A program made the translations under genes and the position numbers. The notes beneath the pieces are model-generated. The model was not told the DNA's origin. It searched no databases and saw only the letters and a list, made by a program, of their open reading frames with translations. Positions 18,428-27,572 of a stretch of DNA of 64,000 nucleotides are shown here, piece after piece; the stretch's first letter is position 1; each line of letters begins with the position of its first letter. The stretch is from Teredinibacter waterburyi (GTDB lineage: Bacteria > Pseudomonadota > Gammaproteobacteria > Pseudomonadales > Cellvibrionaceae): positions 1-64,000 of the forward strand of contig NZ_MRUH01000125.1 in NCBI RefSeq assembly GCF_001922985.1, given 5' to 3'.

Positions 18428-18799
18428 CTATTCGGGTTCGGGTTCTGGTCCGTCCTCAAGCAAGGGCATTGCAGGCGGCTTGTCGCGACGATCATGCAAA
18501 CGCCCTAGTGTGCTCTCAAGTAAATGCGTCAACTTCTCTGCCGCGCCAGCCACTGCTTCCTCTAAGCTTGTGGCATGATCTGTTACCGCTACTGGCTTTC
18601 GACCTTCGAGACGCGCCTCTAGCATGCAGCGCTGGTCGTGCAGCCCAATCTTGCCGCGGCTCTCGTCACTCAGGTGCACTTCTACACGAGTGATATGTGT
18701 CTTAAAGTGCTCCAACGCTTGGCTAATGGAAGCGCTGACTTGTTCGGCCAGAGCCTCAGTACCCTGGATGTTGGCGTCGGTATTAATTTGGATCTTCAT
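18428..18799 (-). CDS. HPF/RaiA-like ribosome hibernation factor
   Basis: A 123-residue protein resembling the HPF/RaiA (sigma-54 modulation, ribosome interface) family, which binds the 30S decoding site and inactivates ribosomes in stress or stationary phase. Visible features are an N-terminal beta strand KIQINTD, an amphipathic helix, then VEVHLSDESR and the helix LEEAVAGAAEKLTHLLESTLGR typical of the fold. The acidic Pro/Glu tail is unusual. The ATG at 18799 is preferred over 18805 because GGAG abuts the earlier codon and is well spaced from the later one. The lack of a C-terminal dimerisation domain makes it a short-form protein. Confidence 0.8.
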   Translation of the reverse strand: MKIQINTDANIQGTEALAEQVSASISQALEHFKTHITRVEVHLSDESRGKIGLHDQRCMLEARLEGRKPVAVTDHATSLEEAVAGAAEKLTHLLESTLGRLHDRRDKPPAMPLLEDGPEPEPE

Positions 18800-18906
18800 T
18801 GACATCTCCGTAAGTTTTTCTGTATTTATTCTTATGGCTGTTTGTAAAAAATTTACCCGTGAACATCGCAGAAATTATTCCGCCACCTTCTCGTATGGAT
18901 AAAATC

Positions 18907-19704
18907 CTAATAATTTTCGGGGTTCAATAATTCCACCGAAACTTTTTGCGAAATAGGCGAAACGGCTGGACCAAATTGGTTGTACACCGCTACATCGGCG
19001 GCATCACGGCCGTAGCCAATTGCAACATAGCCACCTCTTAATTTTTCTTCAGTTGGGTCAAAGGTATACCAGCGGTTGCCGACAAACGCTTCAAACCACG
19101 CATGTAAATCCATTGGTTCTAATTCGTGTAGGTAGCCAACCACTAAGCGTGCGGGAATGCTGAGGCTTCGACAAAGTGCAATACACAGGTGTGATAAATC
19201 ACGGCATACACCGTATTGCCGCTGGTTAACTTCCGTGGCTGAAATAGTATCGTAGCTTTGTCCCGGCCTATATTCTAAGGTGCTGTGCACAAAACGGGTT
19301 ATGGCTTCTACCTGATCATAGCCGAGTGAGAAACCGGCTGTCAGCGACCTTGCCATTTCCCCGAATCTATCCGATTCACAATAGCGACTGGGTAATAAGT
19401 AGTAGAGCACATCATCCGGTAAATTTTGTACTTCAACAAAAGCGGCTCCCGGTGCAATGTCCACTAAGTCGGCTGTCATTACATCGGCTTGGGTATATAC
19501 CGCGAAGGTCGGCGGCATCGCAATTAATCGCTGACAAAGATTGCCATAGACATCGGTAAACTCGAAGGCCGGAACGCTGGGAACTAATTTATATTGTTCT
19601 TTGGCTACCCATTGTTGTGCACCACTGCGCGGTCTTAGCATCAGTAAAAAAGGTGTTTTTACGTCGATATTGAACGTGATATCACAGCTGGTTCGTAACC
19701 ACAT
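18907..19704 (-). CDS. Transglutaminase-like cysteine protease family protein
   Basis: A 265-residue cytosolic-looking protein with a bacterial transglutaminase N-terminal region and a transglutaminase core. The catalytic triad is visible as Cys in YGVCRD, His in DLHAW and Asp in FDPTEE. Members of the family are proteases, peptide cyclases or amidases more often than cross-linking enzymes, and the substrate is unknown. A second, diverged member is encoded at 23573-24427 on the other side of hflKC. No signal peptide is evident. Confidence 0.85.
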   Translation of the reverse strand: MWLRTSCDITFNIDVKTPFLLMLRPRSGAQQWVAKEQYKLVPSVPAFEFTDVYGNLCQRLIAMPPTFAVYTQADVMTADLVDIAPGAAFVEVQNLPDDVLYYLLPSRYCESDRFGEMARSLTAGFSLGYDQVEAITRFVHSTLEYRPGQSYDTISATEVNQRQYGVCRDLSHLCIALCRSLSIPARLVVGYLHELEPMDLHAWFEAFVGNRWYTFDPTEEKLRGGYVAIGYGRDAADVAVYNQFGPAVSPISQKVSVELLNPENY

Positions 19705-19919
19705 GGGACAACTCTCCGGATCAATGTAAAAGGGCTTTCGTTAATGAGTTATAGATAAATAACTCAAGAGGAACTGTTTGGAGTTTGATAAACGCTGGAA
19801 TTGCATGGAAATGTAAGCTTAATAAGCTCCGCAAACTAGGAACACCAATGAGCAGATTGATTTTACTCAGATCAATACTCCGGCGGAGCTTTTAACATAA
19901 ATTTAAAATCGACTATGGT

Positions 19920-20045
19920 TTATAGCTGTAACTTTGATACTTCGTTATTGCTCGATTTTTTTAGTTTCTTTGCATTCTTTTTCTCTTTGGTGCTTAGCAA
20001 AGAGGGTTTTTTACTTTCTTTTTTACTGTCTCTATTTTTGCTCAT
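19920..20045 (-). CDS. Small Lys-rich protein
   Basis: A 41-codon frame beginning MSKNRDSKKESKKPSL and rich in Lys (about 13) and Ser. AAAGGA lies about 12 bases before the ATG. Very similar starts (MSKxRDSKK...) are familiar from small, often unannotated proteins of gammaproteobacteria, so the frame is probably real. The function is unknown; the charge suggests RNA or ribosome contact. The remaining parts of the 19705-20185 gap show only the hairpin at 20137-20170. Confidence 0.6.
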   Translation of the reverse strand: MSKNRDSKKESKKPSLLSTKEKKNAKKLKKSSNNEVSKLQL

Positions 20046-20136
20046 GTTATGTAGTCCTTTGTGATATCAATAAAGGTTCGACGAATATCGAACCGTGTTG
20101 AAATATGACTAAAATAGTTTAGCTGAACGCTTAACC

Positions 20137-20170
20137 TAGATTGATCACCGCGCTTGTGGTGATCAATCTA
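20137..20170. other. 13-bp perfect hairpin downstream of hflC
   Basis: A perfect inverted repeat (TAGATTGATCACC, 8-base loop, GGTGATCAATCTA) lies 16 bases past the hflC stop codon. No T-tract follows on either strand, so it may be an RNA-stabilising hairpin, a weak terminator or a protein-binding palindrome. Confidence 0.6.
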
Positions 20171-20185
20171 CAACTACAACATAAG

Positions 20186-21157
20186 CTATCGCTGGCTAGG
20201 TTTTATTCCCTTCAGATATTTAAATAGGTCGCTATTTGTCGACATGATCAAGGTTGTTTCAGAGCCTACAATTGACTGATAGGCGGCCATGGTGCGTGTG
20301 AATTCATAAAACTCCGCAGACGCTTTACTCTGATTGTAGGCTTTTGAGTAGATGTCGGCGGCAAGAGCATCTGCCTCACCGCGAATCTCTTCGACTTCTT
20401 GATACGCTTCTGACTGAATTTTATTAAGATCGCGAACGCGGTTGCCTCGAATTCTGGCTGCCTCGCCGTTACCTTCCGATAAAAATCGTTCGGCAATCTG
20501 ACGTCGTTCACTGATCATGCGGTCATAGATTTTGGGTCGAACACTGGCGTTGTAGTTGATGCGTTTAAAACGAATATCCAGTAGTTCTATGCCAAACACT
20601 TTGACTTTTTCAGCTGCCGATTTAAAGATTTCATTCTCTACGACTTTGCGTCCCTTTTGGATAGGCACAAGGCTACCCATATCTAACCTCTTTTCAGCGT
20701 CGGTAAGTGATTCGTCGCGCTGGGGAAGTCGGTCTTTAGAGGTGCGAATAATTTCAATCAATTCGTGCTTTGCTACCGCATTGCGAGTCTCACTGCCGAG
20801 GATGTCGTCCAACCGTGACTGAGCGCTGCGTTCATCTCGTAGACGAAGAAAATATTGCAGTGGATCGGTAATGCGCCAGCGAGCAAACAAGTCGACGGAT
20901 ATGTAAAGCTTGTCTTTGGTGGGCATGTCGGAAGGGTTTCCGTCCCACTCAAGAACGCGCTTTTCAATAGGATTAACTTCCTGAATAAACGGCATTTTAA
21001 TTTTTAAACCAGCCTCTACAATCGGTTCGCCTACGGGCTTACCAAACTGGGTGACTATCACCTGCTCCACTTCGTTAACGGTGTAGAGAGCGTTGTTTAG
21101 TACAAAAATACCGACTGCAGATACAATCGCAATGGGAATTAAGGTTAACTTATTCAT
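20186..21157 (-). CDS. hflC: FtsH protease modulator HflC
   Basis: A 323-residue SPFH/prohibitin-family membrane protein. One N-terminal membrane anchor (LTLIPIAIVSAVGIFVLNNAL) is followed by the SPFH domain (VNEVEQVIVTQFGKPVG, then GLKIKMPFIQEV) and a long charged helix (RIRGNRVRDLNKIQSEAYQE). With HflK it forms the large cage that encloses FtsH in the inner membrane and limits its access to substrates. The ATG at 21157 fits the protein family and overlaps the end of hflK by eight bases, with GGGG upstream. The pair is not next to hfq/hflX as in E. coli, so it could be a second, stress-block copy. Confidence 0.92.
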   Translation of the reverse strand: MNKLTLIPIAIVSAVGIFVLNNALYTVNEVEQVIVTQFGKPVGEPIVEAGLKIKMPFIQEVNPIEKRVLEWDGNPSDMPTKDKLYISVDLFARWRITDPLQYFLRLRDERSAQSRLDDILGSETRNAVAKHELIEIIRTSKDRLPQRDESLTDAEKRLDMGSLVPIQKGRKVVENEIFKSAAEKVKVFGIELLDIRFKRINYNASVRPKIYDRMISERRQIAERFLSEGNGEAARIRGNRVRDLNKIQSEAYQEVEEIRGEADALAADIYSKAYNQSKASAEFYEFTRTMAAYQSIVGSETTLIMSTNSDLFKYLKGIKPSQR

Positions 21158-22217
21158 TATTGCTGCCCCTTTTCCCATCTAAATTCATTAAAGGCAATAT
21201 ACCTTGGGCGCTTTCATCCATTATGAATTTCGCTTTGATTTTTGGCATAACCTCTTGCATTGTTTCTAGGTAAATTCGTCGTCGAGTGACTTCAGGCGCT
21301 TTTAAATACTCTTCCAACAATGCGTTAAACCTAGCTGCATCACCTTCTGCTTCATTAATGCGTTTTAATCGATAACCATCCGCTTCGCGAATACGCTGAT
21401 CTTTTTCACCTTCAGCCAAAGGAATTACTTTGTTGTAGTCTCGACGCGCTTCGTTAATTAACTTTTCTTTTTCCTGCTGGGCCTGATTCACTTCATTAAA
21501 GGATTCTTGTACAGGTTTTGGTGGGTTAATATTTTTGAGTTGCACCTGGTCAATACTGATACCCATGGCGTATTTAGTTGAAAAAGCCTGCATCTTAATG
21601 AGCGCTTCAGATTCAATCTCTTGTCTACCAATGGTTAGTACTTCATCAACCGTGCGATCACCAACAACTTCACGCATAACAGATTCGGATACATAGCGTA
21701 GGGTTTCGCTAGGCTCTCGCACTTCGAACAAGAATTTAACGGGGTCTAAAATACGGTATTGCACGACCCATTCAACTAGCGCGGCATTTAGGTCGCCGGT
21801 AACCATTTGAGTTTCTCGTTGGGTGTCGTTTACCCGTGGGCTTTGATGTTTATCGGTAGCGCCGGGTGTACTAAAACCAAACTCCTGCTTCAGCTGACGT
21901 TTGATCGGTACGATTCTGGCTGTGTCGACACCAAAAGGTAGCTTGAAGTGGAGCCCTGGCGGCACATCTTTTACATATTTGCCAAAGCGCTGCACTACGG
22001 CCACGGAATCACTTGGAACCGTGTAGAACGAGCTCCATCCAAATACGCCGATAATAAAAATAAACAGAAGAACTAAGGAACTTGAAGGGCTGCCGCCGGG
22101 GAGAAGTGATTTAAATGGGTCTAAAAAATGGTTAATAATCTTAAACAGGTCGGGGGGAGAATTATTGCGATCGCCCCAAGGATTTCCCCGAGGATCTTTA
22201 TCATTGTCGTGCGGCAT
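21150..22217 (-). CDS. hflK: FtsH protease modulator HflK
   Basis: A 355-residue partner of HflC. It starts with a Gly/Asn/Pro-rich stretch (NPWGDRNNSPPDLF), a family signature, then a membrane segment (LVLLFIFIIGVFGWSSFYTV), the SPFH domain (PSDSVAVVQRFGKYV, PGLHFKLPFGVD) and a long charged coiled coil. ATG at 22217 is preferred because CTGGAGGC sits at proper spacing; an upstream in-frame codon would add an unconserved extension. hflK and hflC are translationally coupled. Confidence 0.92.
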   Translation of the reverse strand: MPHDNDKDPRGNPWGDRNNSPPDLFKIINHFLDPFKSLLPGGSPSSSLVLLFIFIIGVFGWSSFYTVPSDSVAVVQRFGKYVKDVPPGLHFKLPFGVDTARIVPIKRQLKQEFGFSTPGATDKHQSPRVNDTQRETQMVTGDLNAALVEWVVQYRILDPVKFLFEVREPSETLRYVSESVMREVVGDRTVDEVLTIGRQEIESEALIKMQAFSTKYAMGISIDQVQLKNINPPKPVQESFNEVNQAQQEKEKLINEARRDYNKVIPLAEGEKDQRIREADGYRLKRINEAEGDAARFNALLEEYLKAPEVTRRRIYLETMQEVMPKIKAKFIMDESAQGILPLMNLDGKRGSNNE

Positions 22218-22483
22218 ATTAGATGCCTCCAGTAACAAGCAAAACGTTTTGCCATGCAGAACAAGTGGGGGTACAAAGCCAAAAATCAAGCTCTGATGCG
22301 AATTTAGTTATTTCACAAGCCCGTACTTTCGCTCTAGTTGCGGAAGCCAGCCTCTCCTTGTCTTAGTTTAAGCATCGATTGTGAGTTTTTGTGGCGTGAT
22401 CTTCATTAAATCGCAATGCTATTCATTGGCAATATGATTGAGAATTCAGAGCGTTTCTGTGTGCCCTCTACCATCGATACCGT

Positions 22484-23116
22484 CTAGGCCAACACTGGAA
22501 ACAAGCCTTTCAACCCATTAGCGATAAATTCAACCGCAATCGCCGCCAAAATCAACCCCATAATTCGGCTGAAAATATTAATTCCCGTTGCACCTACATG
22601 GCTAGCGATCCAGGACGAAAGCCGTAATACCCCCCAAACTAACAAGCTTAATAAACCAATGCCAAGTGCGATTATCAAATAGTGGCCAATATTACTATTT
22701 TTGTGTGCGGCTAAAATTACGGTACTAATTGCACCAGGCCCAGCGAGCAAGGGCATAGCCAAGGGGACAATAGCAATTGAGTCTTTATCCATAGACTCAT
22801 TCGCTTCTTCTTCCGTTTGTCTTACCGGGCTGGTCTTTGCGTGTAGCATGGCGATAGCCATTAACAGTATTAGGATACCGCCGCCGACACGGAACGAATC
22901 CATACTGATGCCGAAAAACTTGAGCATTAACTCGCCGAAGAATAATACCGACAACAAAATAATCGCTAAACCGAAGGCGACACGATTAATGGTTTTCTGG
23001 CGTTGGGGCTTGTTGAAGCCCATGGTCATAGTAATAAACAGCGGTACTGCACCAAACGGATTGATAATGGCAACCAGCCCGATAAATATCTTTATATATT
23101 CAGCATACTCAAGCAT
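22484..23116 (-). CDS. MarC-family membrane protein
   Basis: A 210-residue protein with six predicted membrane segments and the MarC/YhgN signatures VAIINPFGAVPLF near the start and VPLAMPLLAGPGAIST in the middle. The family was once linked to multiple antibiotic resistance, but a transport substrate has not been shown. It is monocistronic, with 266 bases of unremarkable sequence between it and hflK, and divergent from the small membrane protein gene to the right. Confidence 0.85.
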   Translation of the reverse strand: MLEYAEYIKIFIGLVAIINPFGAVPLFITMTMGFNKPQRQKTINRVAFGLAIILLSVLFFGELMLKFFGISMDSFRVGGGILILLMAIAMLHAKTSPVRQTEEEANESMDKDSIAIVPLAMPLLAGPGAISTVILAAHKNSNIGHYLIIALGIGLLSLLVWGVLRLSSWIASHVGATGINIFSRIMGLILAAIAVEFIANGLKGLFPVLA

Positions 23117-23342
23117 TAATACAATCTCTGACAGGGGATTTTTAAACGGCGTAGAACACCTGTAGTTTGTGATATTTAGTGGTCAAGCTAAGATTCTCTT
23201 AAGCTTCGCGGTAGAAAATACTTACTATCTTAGGTGTGGTTGATTTAAGGAACGTTTTACCAGTAGAGCAATCTAAGTGACGCACGCCCTATTCAACCTC
23301 TATCAGAATTTAACGCAAAGGTTAGAGCTCAAGGAATTTCTT

Positions 23343-23564
23343 ATGAAAAACATCTCCATGAAAAAAGCGGCTGTTGACAACGTATCTGCGCAAGACAGCA
23401 GCACTATCATTGCGGCTGATTCGCACCCTACTTTTATTCGTTACGTTAAATTATTGCTAGTTTCAGCAGTTCTGGGTGCAGGCGTGTTATACACACTAGA
23501 TGCATTTAACCATTCGATGAACCCCAATACGCCGCCATCGAGCTTAGGTCAGCATTTTCAATAG
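23343..23564 (+). CDS. Small single-pass membrane protein
   Basis: A 73-residue protein with one membrane helix (about residues 37-59, VKLLLVSAVLGAGVLYTLDAF), a polar N-terminus and a Pro-rich end. The ATG at 23343 is preferred to an earlier codon because AAGGA lies seven bases before it. No family was recognised. It ends 8 bases before the convergent transglutaminase gene. Position in the stress block suggests an envelope role, but nothing more can be said. Confidence 0.55.
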   Translation: MKNISMKKAAVDNVSAQDSSTIIAADSHPTFIRYVKLLLVSAVLGAGVLYTLDAFNHSMNPNTPPSSLGQHFQ

Positions 23565-23572
23565 CAGCCCAG

Positions 23573-24427
23573 CTATTCCAATGCTGCCACGCTAACACTA
23601 ACGCTCATAGACGAGGTGGCAGAACCGACGTAAGCCCCTTCAATTGGTGGTACAGATTCCGGCAACCGCGCAACGGCTACAGAGATATAATCTGGCCCAA
23701 CCACTAAGCCAGATGACGGGTCGAAGCCTTTCCAGCCCGCCCCCGGAAGGAACACCTCCGCCCAGGCATGAGTAGATCCCGGATCGCCCGGTGCCAATGT
23801 TGTAAACAAATAGCCGCTCACAAACCTTGCAGCAAAACCCAAGCGGCGCGCGACAACCAAAAATAAATTGGCCGCATCACGACAGGACCCAGAGTTGCAA
23901 TTAAGTGACTCGAGCGGTGTTTGCACTCCAGGCTCTTCTCGGCGGCAATAGGTCAAGCGATTGTAAATAGCTTGGTTTATACGCATTAACAAAGCGAAGC
24001 TCTGAATCTTTTCGTTGGGGTGCCAGAGTTCAGCGACAAAATCCGATAGACCATCCGTTACCGGGAATGGCTTCGCTTCCATAAAGGGTAATAGTTCGGC
24101 GTGATCGTCGTTGTCATAGAGAAATGGGTAATAAAGGGCGTTTAGGCTAACCACGAAATTCAGCGGCGATTGGTCGTATTGCTGAATGACGATTTCACTC
24201 TCAACTACCAAAACAGAACTTGTTGTTTGAAACGAGGCAATTGCAACCGAATTACCGGCAACGTCTCTGTGCCATTGCAGCTGTGCATTTGGACTTATAT
24301 TCAGTAACGAACGTTCGATACGGAGTTCGTGCCCTTCTCGAGGGCGCAGGCGCAAGGTGTGCGGCAATAGCTGAACACTGCCAGAAAAGGTGTATTCGGT
24401 TCGATGATTGATAATACAGCGCTTCAT
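23573..24427 (-). CDS. Transglutaminase-like protein with bacterial N-terminal domain
   Basis: A 284-residue protein. The N-terminal domain (YTFSGSVQLLPHTLRLRPR) is the bacterial transglutaminase N-terminal region. The core carries Cys in SGSCRD, His in STHAW and Asp in GFDPSSG, a complete triad. Such proteins often sit next to circularly permuted ATP-grasp and alpha-E genes, which are absent here. It is a diverged relative of the protein at 18907-19704. The substrate is unknown. The upstream gap to the DUF2061 gene (255 bases) holds nothing recognisable. Confidence 0.88.
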   Translation of the reverse strand: MKRCIINHRTEYTFSGSVQLLPHTLRLRPREGHELRIERSLLNISPNAQLQWHRDVAGNSVAIASFQTTSSVLVVESEIVIQQYDQSPLNFVVSLNALYYPFLYDNDDHAELLPFMEAKPFPVTDGLSDFVAELWHPNEKIQSFALLMRINQAIYNRLTYCRREEPGVQTPLESLNCNSGSCRDAANLFLVVARRLGFAARFVSGYLFTTLAPGDPGSTHAWAEVFLPGAGWKGFDPSSGLVVGPDYISVAVARLPESVPPIEGAYVGSATSSMSVSVSVAALE

Positions 24428-24682
24428 AGGCCGCTAGATTCTTTGCAATGCTGGTGAGCGAATCAAAAGTAGGTTGCTATCGCCTACCCTTGTAATATTG
24501 ATTGATGACTATAGCGCGTTACGATGTCAGTGTATGTCAAATAGTCTGAAGCTCTGGCGCAAATGGTGCCAATTTATTGATTCAAGCAAAGCCAAAACAC
24601 TTCGATTTCAGATATGTTACGACGAGATCCCATAGGTTCTGCTTTTACTGGCAAGAAGGTGTTAGCCGACGTCGTTCATAAT

Positions 24683-24919
24683 CTAAGTGGGTTGCGCTGC
24701 GGAGTAGCTTACACCCGAATCGGGGCCCGCTTTATCAGGATTGCCCTTGGCTAACCTAGTCCAAAGCTTCTCATGAAAGAAGTATGCCACGCTGTTCACG
24801 GCTGGTTCTACTAGCGCTATAAGGCCGCCAACGACTATATCGCCCGTTAACAGCCAGGTGACGCCAAATGCTACGGTAAAGTGCATTGTTGCGAAGCTAC
24901 AGGTCTTAGCCATTGCCAA
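24683..24919 (-). CDS. DUF2061 small membrane protein
   Basis: A 78-residue protein with two hydrophobic stretches and the DUF2061 pattern: KTCSFATMHFTVAFGVTWLLTGD near the start and VEPAVNSVAYFFHEKLWTRL in the second half. The family is a small membrane protein of unknown function. GGAGG lies upstream of the ATG. It is in the stress block between a transglutaminase and the copper ATPase gene. Confidence 0.8.
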   Translation of the reverse strand: MAMAKTCSFATMHFTVAFGVTWLLTGDIVVGGLIALVEPAVNSVAYFFHEKLWTRLAKGNPDKAGPDSGVSYSAAQPT

Positions 24920-25050
24920 CCTCCTTAGATCTAATGCTGAGTTTTGTTAATGGGTAGTCTACTGAGCAACGCCTCTTAGCCATAGTTAATAAAGTGTAAC
25001 GCTTTAATAGTTATAGTCTATTTGTATCGCTGCAAGGAGGTTAATAGTTA

Positions 25051-25206
25051 ATGCAAATGAGGCGTAGGAGATTCTTAAAAGCCGTAAAGCGTTCGTCTAG
25101 ACAAAGGCGGCGACATAGTGCTCTGGTTTCTAACAGCTTCACGAGCGAATTCGCTGCGTCTCGGGCAACAATCCGAAAGCGTAGTCTACTTTTACCTGTC
25201 GACTAG
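25051..25206 (+). CDS. Possible small Arg-rich protein
   Basis: A 51-codon frame starting [20 protein letters not shown], with a strong ribosome-binding site (AAGGAGG) ten bases before the ATG. The first half is very basic; there is no membrane segment or known motif. It lies 44 bases ahead of the copper ATPase gene on the same strand and could be its leader peptide or a separate small protein. The rest of the 331-base gap between 24919 and 25251 holds no other candidate. Confidence 0.35.
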   Translation: MQMRRRRFLKAVKRSSRQRRRHSALVSNSFTSEFAASRATIRKRSLLLPVD

Positions 25207-25250
25207 GCACCTACCGACTAGGGTATCGATCACCAAATAGGGAGCGACCA

Positions 25251-27572
25251 ATGGATAGCAGTCATTGCCATGCTGAGACCAAGCAAACTTCAAATTCAGG
25301 AACAAATAACCTGCCGACCACATCGTCCGAGAGCAACCAAATTGAATTGCATATTGAGGGGGTAAGCTGTGCCAGTTGTGTCGCAAAAGTTGAAGGCGCG
25401 CTTAACGCTGTAGCAAAGGTTCGCCGCGCCGAAATGAATTTCCCACAGCGCACAGTCGCGGTGTTTGGATCAGCCGAAATCGATAAGTTAATCGCAGCAG
25501 TAGCCGCCGCGGGATACAAGGCAAAACTCAGCGAAAACGAAAGCGATGCCGATACATTGGGAAAAAAAGAAAAATCTGATCGCGTTACTTATCATCGCCT
25601 GCTGCGCGATATGGCCATCGCATTAGCGCTGGGTATACCACTCATGCTGTACGGTGTTTTGGTTGGTGATATGACCATTACCACCACACTCGAACGTATT
25701 GTTTGGTTGGTTGTTGGCTTAATGACCTTAAGCGTTATGATTCTTTCCGGACGGCACTTCTATGTGGGCGCGTGGAAGTCTATCAAGAATCGCTCGGCTA
25801 ATATGGATACCCTAATTGCACTCGGAACCGGTACAGCCTGGTTTTATTCTATGTGTGTAGTCGTTGCGCCAGGCCTATTCCCGGAAATGGCGCGGCACGT
25901 CTACTTTGAGGCAACGGCAATGATTATCGGCTTGATAAATTTAGGCCTTGCGCTCGAATTAAAAGCCCGTGGGCGTACCAGTGAAGCCATAAAGCGCTTG
26001 ATTGGTTTACAAGCTAATACCGCGCGCGTGGTTAGAGACAATGAAGAGATCGATATTGCCATTGATGAGGTGAGATTAGAGGATTTAGTGCGTGTGCGTC
26101 CTGGTGAGAAAATCCCAGTTGACGGCTCTGTGGTATCTGGCCATACCGCTGTGGATGAATCGATGCTTACTGGCGAGCCTATGCCAAAAGAAAAAGTCGG
26201 CGGAGACGAGGTGGTTGCAGGAACCTTAAATAAAACCGGCACAATTGTTTTTAAAACTACCCGCGTTGGTAAAGATACAGCGCTAGCGCACATTATTAGC
26301 ATGGTAAAACGCGCGCAAAACGCTAAGCCCCCTATTGGTCGATTAGCGGATTCTATTTCAGCTTATTTTGTACCCGCAGTAATAATTATCGCCCTGCTAA
26401 GTGCTGTTGTCTGGCTAGTCATTGGCCCTCAACCCGTTATTGCTTATGCCGTTATTTCCGCCACAACCGTGCTCATTATTGCTTGCCCCTGTGCGCTGGG
26501 TTTGGCTACACCCATGTCGGTAATGGTGGGGGTCGGTAAAGCGGCTGAGGCGGGAGTGCTGATAAGAAATGGCGAGGCGCTGCAAACCGCATCGAAAATC
26601 ACCACAATGCTATTGGATAAAACCGGCACCATTACACTCGGCACGCCGAAAGTTACCGATGTGGTCGTCGCTTCGGGCTATAGCGAAGCGGAGGTTATAA
26701 AGCTAGCAGCAAGTCTTGAATCCTCATCTGAACACCCTTTGGCTATTGCGATTCTCGAGGAGGCACGTGATCGCGAGATTACGTTAGTAGCGGCCTCAGA
26801 GTTTGAAGCCATAGCCGGTCACGGCGTTTCCGCACTTGTCGACAATAAACGGGTTTTATTTGGCAATGAAAAACTCTTAAACAAATATGACGTATCTCTA
26901 ACTGACGCTACAGATCATCTAAAACAAGCAAAGCAATTAGCTGAGCAAGCCAAAACCCCTATCTACTGCGCAATTGACAACAAGTTCGCGGGAATAATTG
27001 CCGTCGCCGACCCAATTAAAGATGACTCGATTGACGCGATTAAACGTATTCAAAATAATGGCATTCGAGTGATTATGTTAACCGGTGACAATGTCGATAC
27101 GGCGAGAGCCGTTGCTAAAAGCGTGGGCATAACCGACTTTTTTGCCGATGTGCTCCCAGAGGATAAAGCGAAAAAAGTAGAAGAGTTACAGCGGGCGGGT
27201 GAAATTGTTGGTATGACTGGAGATGGCATCAATGACGCTCCTGCACTTGCCTTAGCCAATGTCGGCTTCGCAATTGGCACAGGTACAGACGTAGCAATAG
27301 AGAGCGCCGATATCACGCTAATGCGCGGCTCTTTACACGGCCTAGGTGATGCCATTGCGATCAGTAAAGCAACGCTGCGCAATATAAAACAAAACTTTTT
27401 AGGAGCGTTTATTTACAACGTTGCCGGCATACCTATAGCCGCCGGGATATTGTTTCCCTTTTTTGGATTTCTACTGAACCCTGTAATAGCCGGTGCAGCG
27501 ATGGCATTTTCATCCCTTACCGTGGTGACCAATGCCAATCGCCTGCGGCTGTTCAAACCTCAAGATCATTAA
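25251..27572 (+). CDS. copA: Cu+-exporting P1B-type ATPase
   Basis: A 773-residue heavy-metal ATPase. After a short His-containing N-terminus comes one HMA metal-binding domain with GVSCASC (near residue 40). Eight membrane segments follow, with the metal site CPC (residues 412-414) in the sixth. Catalytic motifs are TGEP in the actuator domain, DKTGT with the phosphorylated Asp near 456, SEHPLA (the nucleotide-binding HP of P1B ATPases) and [14 protein letters not shown] points to Cu+ or Ag+. The protein exports metal from the cytosol. GGGAGCGACC precedes the ATG. The stop codon overlaps that of the convergent gorA gene. No CueR box was recognised. Confidence 0.92.
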   Translation: MDSSHCHAETKQTSNSGTNNLPTTSSESNQIELHIEGVSCASCVAKVEGALNAVAKVRRAEMNFPQRTVAVFGSAEIDKLIAAVAAAGYKAKLSENESDADTLGKKEKSDRVTYHRLLRDMAIALALGIPLMLYGVLVGDMTITTTLERIVWLVVGLMTLSVMILSGRHFYVGAWKSIKNRSANMDTLIALGTGTAWFYSMCVVVAPGLFPEMARHVYFEATAMIIGLINLGLALELKARGRTSEAIKRLIGLQANTARVVRDNEEIDIAIDEVRLEDLVRVRPGEKIPVDGSVVSGHTAVDESMLTGEPMPKEKVGGDEVVAGTLNKTGTIVFKTTRVGKDTALAHIISMVKRAQNAKPPIGRLADSISAYFVPAVIIIALLSAVVWLVIGPQPVIAYAVISATTVLIIACPCALGLATPMSVMVGVGKAAEAGVLIRNGEALQTASKITTMLLDKTGTITLGTPKVTDVVVASGYSEAEVIKLAASLESSSEHPLAIAILEEARDREITLVAASEFEAIAGHGVSALVDNKRVLFGNEKLLNKYDVSLTDATDHLKQAKQLAEQAKTPIYCAIDNKFAGIIAVADPIKDDSIDAIKRIQNNGIRVIMLTGDNVDTARAVAKSVGITDFFADVLPEDKAKKVEELQRAGEIVGMTGDGINDAPALALANVGFAIGTGTDVAIESADITLMRGSLHGLGDAIAISKATLRNIKQNFLGAFIYNVAGIPIAAGILFPFFGFLLNPVIAGAAMAFSSLTVVTNANRLRLFKPQDH

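Noticed and set aside
18310-25210. 12-mer tcgactaggcac shared by two intergenic sites (18310 and 25199)
   Set aside because: Over 100 chance 12-mer pairs are expected in 64 kb, and the sites show no further similarity.
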